Below are positions 46,147 through 53,200 of a DNA stretch of 64,000 nucleotides, piece after piece (within the stretch, counting starts at the first letter, position 1; each line of letters begins with the position of its first letter). The notes under the pieces are model-generated. The model made no database searches, was not told where the DNA came from, and worked only from the letters and a program-made list of their open reading frames with translations. Where the stretch lies: contig NZ_BCMS01000001.1 in the NCBI RefSeq assembly GCF_001485435.1, positions 52,501 to 116,500 on the forward strand, written 5' to 3'. Made by a program: the position numbers and the translations under genes. This DNA comes from Deinococcus grandis. GTDB lineage: Bacteria > Deinococcota > Deinococci > Deinococcales > Deinococcaceae.

Positions 46147-46761
46147 TCAGCCGCGTTCGCGTTCGCGCAGGATCAGCTGGATGAGGCCCATCAGGACCAG
46201 TTCGTCGTCCTGCCCAGCGCGCGGCTGCAACTCCTCGACGGTGAAGCGGCGCGCCATGCAGCTGCGTTTCTTGTGCACGCGGTACGCCGCCTGCCCGCCC
46301 GTGTCGGTCACGGTGTACGTGGGGTTCACGAGGTAGTCGAAGCCCATGGCGATGAAGTCCCCGACGAATGGAATGGCGTCCAGCGCGCCCTCGATCAGGC
46401 CCAGCCAGGGGTGATCGTCGCGGATGGCGAAGCGGGGTTCGCCGTTCGGGCCGAGCAGGTCGTACCCGGCGGCCCACAGGGTCCGCATGCCCTGCGCCTG
46501 GAGGGCGCCGACGGGCGTGCCGTCCATGCGTTCGATCAGGCGTGACGCCTTCCAGTCGAGCGCGCCCGCGAGGAAGCCCTTGGCTTTCATGCGGTGCGTC
46601 TGGACCTGTTTCTGCTCGTCGCGGTAGATGCGGACCTCGTCGCGGACGCTGAATTTCTTCTCCTTGACGACCGCGACGAGCTGCCCGCGCGCGTCGGTGA
46701 CGCGCAGTTCGGTGAAGAGACTGAATTTGAATTCCAGCGTCAGGGGGAAGGCGAGGCTCAT
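46147..46761 (-). CDS. LURP-one/scramblase-like protein
   Basis: 204 aa. LTLEFKFSLFTELRVTDARG, KEKKFSVRDEVRIYRDEQK and a tubby-like repeat of strands (RLIERMDGTPVGALQAQG, YDLLGPNGEPRFAIRDDHPW) indicate the LURP-one-related fold, which is related to phospholipid scramblases and Tubby. Central hydrophobic part IEGALDAIPFVGDFIAMGFD. In bacteria the function is not known. Confidence 0.75.
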   Translation of the reverse strand: MSLAFPLTLEFKFSLFTELRVTDARGQLVAVVKEKKFSVRDEVRIYRDEQKQVQTHRMKAKGFLAGALDWKASRLIERMDGTPVGALQAQGMRTLWAAGYDLLGPNGEPRFAIRDDHPWLGLIEGALDAIPFVGDFIAMGFDYLVNPTYTVTDTGGQAAYRVHKKRSCMARRFTVEELQPRAGQDDELVLMGLIQLILRERERG

Positions 46762-46777
46762 GCCCCCGGGTACGGGC

Positions 46778-47731
46778 CTACTCGCGGGTCGGTTCCCAGA
46801 CGTCGAGGCGGGTGCCGCGCGCCACGCCCGCCCCCTGCGCCCAGGTGTGCGCGGGCTGCGCCTTGCGCGCCTCGGGCTGCACGGTGCGGATCAGCACGGC
46901 GCCCTCCTGCGCGGCAACGGTCAGGCCGCCCTCGCTGACGCCCAGCACCTCGCCCGGCTGGCCGCTGCCCTCCGTGACGCTGAGGCCCGCGAGTTTCAGG
47001 CGGGCGCCGCCCAGGAACGCGGTCGTCTGCGGCCACGCCGCCACGCCCCGGGAGCGGTTCACGATCTGCGCGGCGGTGTCGGTCCAGCGGACGAAGCCGT
47101 CCTCCTTGACCAGCATGGGCGCGTGCGTGGCGAGTGTCTCGTCCTGCGGGGTGGGGGAGAGGCCGTCCAGGTTCGACAGGGCCTGCACGATCAGCCGCGA
47201 CGCCTGCACACTCAGGGCGTCCGCCAGGTCGAGGCTGGTCCACTCCGGCGCGATGGACAGCGCCTCCTGCAGCAGCACCGGGCCGGTGTCCATGCCCTCG
47301 TCGGTCTGCATGATCGTCGTGCCCGTCACCGCCTCGCCGTTGATCAGCGCCCACTGGATCGGCGCGGAGCCCCGGTACGCGGGCAGCAGGCTGGTGTGCG
47401 TGTTCAGGAACCCGTAGCGGGGAATGTTCAGCACGCTGAGGGGCAGGATCTTCCCGTACGCGCAGGTGACCGCCACGTCCGCGCCGGACTCGCGCAGCGT
47501 CGACTCGAACGCCGCGTTCCCCCGCAGCTTCTTGGGCTGCGCGAGGGGCAGGCCCAGTTCCGCCGCGCGGGCCGCGACGGGCGGGGGCGTCAGCTTCAGG
47601 CCGCGCCCCACCGGCTTGTCCGGCTGCGCCACGACCAGCACCACCTGAAAGTGCTCGCGGATCGCGTCGAGCACCGGCAGCGCGAACGCGGGCGACCCGA
47701 AGAACGCCACGCGCGGCCCGCCGCCGGTCAA
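46778..47731 (-). CDS. fmt: Methionyl-tRNA formyltransferase
   Basis: 317 aa. Core RVAFFGSPAFALPVLDAI, catalytic segment LNTHTSLLPAYRGSAPIQWA and TGTTIMQTDEGMDTGPVL carry the Asn-His-Asp active site. C-terminal beta domain to the end. Formylates initiator Met-tRNA. ATGA overlap with def upstream; the deformylase removes the formyl group later. Confidence 0.95.
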   Translation of the reverse strand: MTGGGPRVAFFGSPAFALPVLDAIREHFQVVLVVAQPDKPVGRGLKLTPPPVAARAAELGLPLAQPKKLRGNAAFESTLRESGADVAVTCAYGKILPLSVLNIPRYGFLNTHTSLLPAYRGSAPIQWALINGEAVTGTTIMQTDEGMDTGPVLLQEALSIAPEWTSLDLADALSVQASRLIVQALSNLDGLSPTPQDETLATHAPMLVKEDGFVRWTDTAAQIVNRSRGVAAWPQTTAFLGGARLKLAGLSVTEGSGQPGEVLGVSEGGLTVAAQEGAVLIRTVQPEARKAQPAHTWAQGAGVARGTRLDVWEPTRE

Positions 47732-48381
47732 AGGCCCGCCTTGCGCTGCCGCTCGTGCGCGGCCAGATCGTTCAGGAACGTGCGGGACTTCTGCTGGATC
47801 GCCAGCAGCTCCTTGCGGTAGTCCTCGGTCACCTCGGCGGGCAGGCGGTCCAGGAACAGCACGCCGTCCAGGTGATCCGCCTCGTGCTGGAACACCCGCG
47901 CCAGGAAATCATCCGCCTCGATCACGCGGGCCACCCCGTCCAGGTCGGTGTAGCTGACCTGCACGGCGCGGGCGCGCGGCACGCCCTCCTCGTAGATGCC
48001 GGGAATGCTCAGGCACCCCTCCTGGTACGAGCGGTCCTTCTTCTTGTCGATGACCTTCAGCACCGGGTTCAGCATCACGAAATCACGCAGCACGCGGGAC
48101 TTCAGCGGCCTGTCCTGGCCCTCGTTCTCCTCCTCGTCGTCCTCGTACTCGACCGCCACGAACAGCCGCACCGGCAGGCCGATCTGCGGCGCGGCCAGCC
48201 CCACGCCGTGCGCCTCGAACATCGTCTCCAGCATGGTGTCCGCCACCTGACGCACCGTCTGCGGATCGAAACCCGGCACGGTCAGGGTGTCGGTCGCCTG
48301 GAGGGGCTTGGCCTTGCGGCGCAGGACGGGGTCACCGTACAGGCGCAGCGGGTACACGCGGGGGGAGGCAGGGTCGCTCAC
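47728..48381 (-). CDS. def: Peptide deformylase
   Basis: 217 aa. Three motifs: GVGLAAPQIGLPVRLFV, QEGCLSIPGIYEEGV (Cys metal ligand) and FQHEADHLDGVLFLDRL (two His ligands). Compared with E. coli PDF it carries an acidic insertion (VEYEDDEEENEGQDRPLK) between motifs I and II. Co-translated with fmt. No clear terminator lies between this pair and the LURP-one-like gene 16 bp downstream of fmt. Confidence 0.96.
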   Translation of the reverse strand: MSDPASPRVYPLRLYGDPVLRRKAKPLQATDTLTVPGFDPQTVRQVADTMLETMFEAHGVGLAAPQIGLPVRLFVAVEYEDDEEENEGQDRPLKSRVLRDFVMLNPVLKVIDKKKDRSYQEGCLSIPGIYEEGVPRARAVQVSYTDLDGVARVIEADDFLARVFQHEADHLDGVLFLDRLPAEVTEDYRKELLAIQQKSRTFLNDLAAHERQRKAGL

Positions 48382-48563
48382 AATGCTCCTGTTTTACCAG
48401 AACGCCCCCAGAAGCGACCCTGCCCTGCCTTCCAGATCCCGCCGGGCGGCGGGTGGGGGGAGTGTGAAGTGCGCCTTAAAGAAACCGGCCCACGGGGGTC
48501 AGGCTGAGCTGCTCACATGACCGGACGACCCTCAAGCCCCGTCCTGCCTTCAAGGAGCCCCTC

Positions 48564-49715
48564 ATGCGACCCAACCTGCTGACCCTGACCGCCATCCTGG
48601 CCCTGACCGCGCCCCTGCACTTCGCCGCCGCACAGACCGACACCACCCAGACCACCACGACGCAGACGCCCGCCGCGCTCGCCGCCGACGCCCGCGCCCT
48701 GGCCGACAAGGCCCGCGCCACTTACCCCAGGGGCAGCGCGAACATCGACCAGACCCTCTGGAAGCAGGCCGCCGCCGCCGCCGAGGCCGCCGTCGCCGCC
48801 GCGCCCGGCAACCCCGAGTACCTGAAACTCCGGGCGAACATTTATACCGAGGTCGGCTTCTGGAAACAGGCGGAAACCACCTGGACCGCGTACTTCCAGG
48901 CGGCCCCGAACGCCGCGCAGAACACCCCGGAAGCCAAGAGTGCCGCCACGGTCCAGTACAACCTCGGGTACGCCGCGTATACCCGCAACCAACCGGATCA
49001 GGCCGCGAAGTTCTTCGACACCTGCCTGACCTTCGACCCCGCCAGCGCCCCCTGCGCCACCTGGGCCGCCCGCACCGCCCTGGAAGCCGGGCAGTACGCG
49101 CTGGCCCGCACCCTCTACGACCGCGCGCTGACGCTGAACCCCGGCGACAAGACCCTGGCGTACTTCCGCGCCCTGACCGACAGGGCCGCGCAGTACGGCC
49201 CCGCCGCCACCCGCGCCTTCAGCCGCGCGTACGGCGACCTGGACGCCGGACGCAAAGCCCAGGCCCTCGCCGGATTCCAGGAGGCCGCCCGCAGCGCCCC
49301 CAACTTCGCCGACGCGCAGCGCGAAGCCGGACGTCTCGCCCTGGACCTGAACAACACCCAGGCCGCGCTGGACGCGTACACGGCCCTGAGCGCCCTGCCC
49401 GGCGCGACCGCCAGCGACCGGTACAACCTCGCCCTCGCCCAGGAAGCGCAGACCTACGGCCTCCAGGCCGTCCGCACCTACCGCGCCGCGTACGCCAAGT
49501 ACGCCGCCGGGAACAAGGCGGCCGCCGAAGAGGGCTTCCAGGCCGCCACCACCCAGAACCCCAGATACGCCAAAGCCTGGGCGTGGCTGGGCCGCACCCG
49601 CTACGAACGCAAGGACTACCCCGGCGCGACCGCCGCGTACACCCAGGCCGTCGCCCTGGACCCCACCGACAAGAGCAGCGCCTACTACCTGAAACTCGCC
49701 CAGCAGGGCAAGTAA
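48564..49715 (+). CDS. Secreted TPR-repeat protein
   Basis: 383 aa with signal peptide MRPNLLTLTAILALTAPLHF to about residue 24. The mature protein is built of Ala/Tyr-rich TPR helices, e.g. VQYNLGYAAYTRNQPDQAAK, ALYDRALTLNPGDKTLAY-type and AWAWLGRTRYERKDYPGATA. Likely an envelope scaffold. AAGGAGCCCCTC is the ribosome binding site; a terminator follows. Family of tetratricopeptide lipoproteins; partner unknown. Confidence 0.85.
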   Translation: MRPNLLTLTAILALTAPLHFAAAQTDTTQTTTTQTPAALAADARALADKARATYPRGSANIDQTLWKQAAAAAEAAVAAAPGNPEYLKLRANIYTEVGFWKQAETTWTAYFQAAPNAAQNTPEAKSAATVQYNLGYAAYTRNQPDQAAKFFDTCLTFDPASAPCATWAARTALEAGQYALARTLYDRALTLNPGDKTLAYFRALTDRAAQYGPAATRAFSRAYGDLDAGRKAQALAGFQEAARSAPNFADAQREAGRLALDLNNTQAALDAYTALSALPGATASDRYNLALAQEAQTYGLQAVRTYRAAYAKYAAGNKAAAEEGFQAATTQNPRYAKAWAWLGRTRYERKDYPGATAAYTQAVALDPTDKSSAYYLKLAQQGK

Positions 49716-49728
49716 CGTCGGAAGGAGG

Positions 49729-49752
49729 GAGGCCCCTGCGATGAGGGGCCTC
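49729..49752. terminator. Terminator between TPR gene and COG0523 gene
   Basis: GAGGCCCCT (49729-49737)/AGGGGCCTC (49744-49752) with a GCGATG loop, then TTTCTGATT. It lies between convergent genes and can serve both. Confidence 0.75.
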
Positions 49753-49760
49753 TTTCTGAT

Positions 49761-50726
49761 TCAGTCCGGGATGAGGTCGTGGGGGTCGGGCGTCAGGCAC
49801 GCGGCCCACGCGGCCTCGAATTCCGCGCGGTCCAGGCCCCGGCCGATCACCACGAGTTCGGACGTGCCGTCACCAGCCTCCCAGGCGTCGGCGGTGAACA
49901 GGTCCCGCACCGCCTGGAACAGGATGCGCTGCGGGTAGCCGAACAGATCCAGGAACCCCTTGGCGCGCAGCACCTCCGCCGGGCGGGACAGCAGGTAGTC
50001 GGTCATGAAGCGCTGCCACGCGTACGGGTCCAGGGGGCGCTCCGCGCGCAGCGTGAAGGACTTCAGGCCCGGCGTGTGCGCCGCGCGGATATCCACGCCG
50101 TCCAGCACGCGCGGGTCGAAATCGTCGCGGGCCAGCAGCGCTTCCGCGTCGACCTGCCCCTGCTCCACTCGTTTGATGTCGGCCAGGGGATTCACGCCGC
50201 GCAGCACGCCCTGCGCGTGGTCCAGCAGGGCCGGGTCGGCGAGGTCGGTCTTGTTCAGCACGACCACGTTCGCGTACGCCAGTTGCCGCGCCGCCTCCGG
50301 ATGCTCCCGCAGCGTCTGCAGGGCGTGCCGGGCGTCCACGACCGCCACGAGCGTCGTCACGCGGAACGCCGCGCGCACCGACCGTTCCAGCAGCGTCGTC
50401 AGGACCGGCGTCGGGTCCGCCACGCCGGACAGTTCCACGATCACCGCGTCCGGCTTCTGTTCGCGCATGGCGATCGTCACCAGCGCCCGCAGCAGATCAT
50501 CCCGGCCCGTGCAGCACAGGCACCCGGCCGTCAGTTCCGTCACGTCGTCCTGCAGCCGCTCGATCAGGCTGCCGTCCACGCCCTGCGCGCCGAACTCGTT
50601 CACGATCACACCCAGCCGGTGCGGCAGCGACCGGATCAGGTGATTCACCAGCGTCGTCTTCCCGGCCCCCAGAAAGCCGCCCACCACCACCACAGGAATC
50701 CGGTCATCCGGCCGCGCACTCGTCAT
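49761..50726 (-). CDS. COG0523/CobW-family metal-chaperone GTPase
   Basis: 321 aa from ATG 50726 (MTSARPDDRIPVVVVGGFLG). P-loop GGFLGAGKTTLVNHL, metal-binding CxCC in GCLCCTGRDDLLRAL, NKTDL base-recognition motif, and a C-terminal CobW-C domain (about 225-321). No His-rich loop. Such proteins deliver zinc or other metals to client enzymes. Zur or cobalamin genes are not nearby, so the metal cannot be stated. Confidence 0.88.
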   Translation of the reverse strand: MTSARPDDRIPVVVVGGFLGAGKTTLVNHLIRSLPHRLGVIVNEFGAQGVDGSLIERLQDDVTELTAGCLCCTGRDDLLRALVTIAMREQKPDAVIVELSGVADPTPVLTTLLERSVRAAFRVTTLVAVVDARHALQTLREHPEAARQLAYANVVVLNKTDLADPALLDHAQGVLRGVNPLADIKRVEQGQVDAEALLARDDFDPRVLDGVDIRAAHTPGLKSFTLRAERPLDPYAWQRFMTDYLLSRPAEVLRAKGFLDLFGYPQRILFQAVRDLFTADAWEAGDGTSELVVIGRGLDRAEFEAAWAACLTPDPHDLIPD

Positions 50727-50785
50727 GCCGCGCAGCATACGAGGTGACCGGCGCGGGAAATGGAACGGGGAAGGCGGGACTCCTC

Positions 50786-50920
50786 ACACGGATTCCGTCT
50801 GTTTCGTTGACAACCCGGCAGTGCACCGGGTTGCCAACTCCACGCCCGGAATCCGTTTCTCTCCTGCTCGCTCCGCTCGGGTTGGACGGTTTTACAAACC
50901 GTTCAACCGGAGTCCGTATC
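50786..50920 (+). repeat. Palindromic intergenic repeat (small noncoding repeat type)
   Basis: Contains GGATTCCGT (50790-50798), GGAATCCGT (50848-50856) and GGAGTCCGT (50909-50917), a hairpin CAACCCGG (50811-50818)/CCGGGTTG (50826-50833), and GTTGGACGGTTT (50881-50892)/AAACCGTTCAAC (50896-50907) with a 3-nt loop. This density of nested inverted repeats is that of Deinococcus small noncoding repeats. A 16-bp piece recurs at 42522-42537. It sits between COG0523 and ABC genes and could fold as RNA. Confidence 0.75.
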
Positions 50921-50957
50921 ACAGGTGCGGGCTCGCCGGTGGCGTAGCCTCGCCCGT

Positions 50958-52751
50958 ATGCCTGCCCCGAGTCCGTCCGTGTTGCGCCGCCTGTACGGGC
51001 TGCTCAGTCCGTACAGGCGCACGGTGACCGTGGGGTTGCTGCTGTTGCTGGGGAGCGTGGCGGCGGAACTGTACCCGCCGCTCGTGTGGATTCGCGTGGT
51101 GGATCACGGCATCCCGAACCGCGACTGGACGTTCATCGGGTGGCAACTGGTCCTGCTGGTGGCGGTGTTCGGGGTGCAGCAGGGCCTGTCCGCGTGGCGG
51201 GGGCTGCTGCTGGAGCGGGCGGGGCAGGCGTTCACGCGCGACCTGCGCCTGACGCTGTACCGGACGTTGCAGGGGCAGTCGGCGGCGTACTTCGAGGGGC
51301 AGCGCACCGGGGACCTGATCGCCCGCGTGACTGGGGACGTGGACGCGCTGCAGGACGTGCTGGTGCGCGGCACGGACGCCGTGCTGGCGAACGCCCTGCG
51401 ATTGATCGGCGTGATCGGGATCTTCATCGCGCTGCAACCGCTGCTGGGCGTCCTGACGACCCTCCCGATGATCGCCGTGGCACTCATGCTGCGCCGCTAC
51501 GCGCGCACGGTGCGGCCCGCGTACCGCGCGGCGCGCGCCCGCCTGGGGGACCTGAGCGCGCTGATCACGGACCGCCTGAGCGGCATCCGCGTCGTGCAGG
51601 GCTTCGCGCGCGAGGACGCCGAGGCCGAGCGCATCCGCGCCCTGGGCGACGAGTTGTACGCCGAGGGCGTGAAGGCCGTCACCATCCGCAACCGTGCCTT
51701 CCCCCGCGCGCGCTTCGTGGGGAACCTGGGGAACGTGATCATGCTGGGCGGCGGCGCGTGGCTGATCATGGCCGGGCAGTTCACGCTGGGTGGCCTGCTC
51801 GCGTACCGGGGGTACGGGCGGTACTTCTACGGTCCGATCGACGACCTCGTGAACATCGGTGACCTGCTCCAGCGGGCCGAGGCGAGCGGACGGCGGGTGT
51901 TCGAGGTGCTCGACGCGCCCGTCCCCGTGCAGGACCGGCCCGGCGCGCGGCCCCTGCCGCAACCCGTGCAGGGCGAACTTCGCTTCGAGAACGTCACCTT
52001 CGGGTACGACCCCGCCCGGCCCATCCTGCGGGACGTCACGCTGCACATCCCCGCCGGGCAGCGCGTCGCCCTCCTCGGCGAGAGCGGGGCGGGCAAGAGC
52101 ACCCTCCTGGCCCTCGTCACCCGCACCTTCGACCCGCAGCACGGGCGCGTGACGCTCGACGGGCACGACCTGCGCGACCTCACCCTGCGCAGCCTGCGTG
52201 AGAACGCCGCCGTCATGGCGCAGGACACCTTCCTGTTCCACGACACCGTGCTGAACAACGTCCGCTACGCCCGCCCGGACGCCACCGACACCGAGGTTGA
52301 GGCGGCTCTGCGCGCCGCGCACGCCCACACCTTCGTCCACGCCCTCCCCGAGGGGCTCCAGACGGTCGTGGGGGAACGCGGCGTGCGGCTCAGCGGCGGG
52401 CAACGCCAGCGGCTCTCCATCGCCCGCACGCTCCTGGCCCGGCCCAGCCTCCTGCTGCTGGACGAACCCACCAGCGCCGTCGACGCCGAGAGCGAAACCC
52501 AGGTCGTCGCCGCGCTGGACGAACTCACGCGCGGCCGCACCGCGCTGATCGTCACGCACCGCCCCAGCCTCGCCCGCACCGCCGACCGCGTCATCGTCCT
52601 CGCAGGGGGCGTCATCGTCGAGGACGGCCACCCTGACACCCTCCGCAGACGCGGCGGCGCGTACGCCACGCTGGAACGCCAGATGGGCGGCGATTATGGA
52701 ACTGATTCAAAACCTATAAATCCTAAGATGGCGGTACCGGCTAAGAGTTGA
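50958..52751 (+). CDS. ABC transporter, fused permease/ATPase (exporter type), altered 3' end
   Basis: 597 aa from ATG 50958; TAGCCT (50945-50950) 7 nt upstream suggests a leaderless mRNA. Six membrane helices (about 1-300), then Walker A GESGAGKST, Q-loop, signature LSGGQRQR, Walker B LLLLDEPTSAVDAES and H-loop VTHRPS. Half-transporter, likely a homodimer for lipid, drug or peptide export. The last 17 residues (TDSKPINPKMAVPAKS) come from low-GC DNA starting near 52698, so the native C-terminus has been replaced after the fold is complete. Confidence 0.9.
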   Translation: MPAPSPSVLRRLYGLLSPYRRTVTVGLLLLLGSVAAELYPPLVWIRVVDHGIPNRDWTFIGWQLVLLVAVFGVQQGLSAWRGLLLERAGQAFTRDLRLTLYRTLQGQSAAYFEGQRTGDLIARVTGDVDALQDVLVRGTDAVLANALRLIGVIGIFIALQPLLGVLTTLPMIAVALMLRRYARTVRPAYRAARARLGDLSALITDRLSGIRVVQGFAREDAEAERIRALGDELYAEGVKAVTIRNRAFPRARFVGNLGNVIMLGGGAWLIMAGQFTLGGLLAYRGYGRYFYGPIDDLVNIGDLLQRAEASGRRVFEVLDAPVPVQDRPGARPLPQPVQGELRFENVTFGYDPARPILRDVTLHIPAGQRVALLGESGAGKSTLLALVTRTFDPQHGRVTLDGHDLRDLTLRSLRENAAVMAQDTFLFHDTVLNNVRYARPDATDTEVEAALRAAHAHTFVHALPEGLQTVVGERGVRLSGGQRQRLSIARTLLARPSLLLLDEPTSAVDAESETQVVAALDELTRGRTALIVTHRPSLARTADRVIVLAGGVIVEDGHPDTLRRRGGAYATLERQMGGDYGTDSKPINPKMAVPAKS

Positions 52752-52794
52752 TTGGTTTAGTTGATCTGACGGTCATTTAACTGGCCAAAACAGC

Positions 52795-52823
52795 TTGCGC
52801 AAGACTTGTTTCGGCCGTACATT
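52795..52823 (+). promoter_or_regulatory. Promoter of the islet lipoprotein
   Basis: TTGCGC (52795-52800), 17-bp spacer, TACATT (52818-52823), ending 7 nt before ATG 52831: a Deinococcus-style leaderless arrangement even though the gene has foreign composition. Confidence 0.6.
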
Positions 52824-52830
52824 GCTCAAT

Positions 52831-53178
52831 ATGAAAAAGATAGTCCCTCTTTTGCTTTTTGCTTTAATAGTCGGCTGCGCCCAATCGGCGAAAAAGTTTT
52901 CAACTTTTGAGGATTTCGTAATGACTATGGGCTTGAATCCTAATTCATGTGTTGCTAAAAATTATTGCCAAGCTGAGACTAGAATGTCTATTGAGGCAAT
53001 ATCTAGCAAAATGGGAATTAGTGTGTCGGATTGGGAGAAATCACCAGATGGCGCCTATCTTAAATATAACAAAGATTTTAATGATGATTTAAATATGCAG
53101 GTGCACGTATCATCTATAAGTGGCAATAAGTTGATTTTCATGGGCCAATCGCAGGAAGGTTACCAAAGACAGCACTGA
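52831..53178 (+). CDS. Orphan lipoprotein in a low-GC islet
   Basis: 115 aa from ATG 52831 (MKKIVPLLLFALIVGCAQSA), with lipobox LIVGC (Cys16). Mature part KKFSTFEDFVMTMGLNPNSC, then two more cysteines, Asn/Lys/Ser-rich, ending GQSQEGYQRQH. Codon use is AT-ending throughout, unlike all neighbours, indicating recent transfer. No family recognised. An upstream in-frame ATG (52795) is disfavoured since the promoter sits between. Confidence 0.7.
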   Translation: MKKIVPLLLFALIVGCAQSAKKFSTFEDFVMTMGLNPNSCVAKNYCQAETRMSIEAISSKMGISVSDWEKSPDGAYLKYNKDFNDDLNMQVHVSSISGNKLIFMGQSQEGYQRQH

Positions 53179-53200
53179 AAAAGCTGATAATCTGCTTGGA

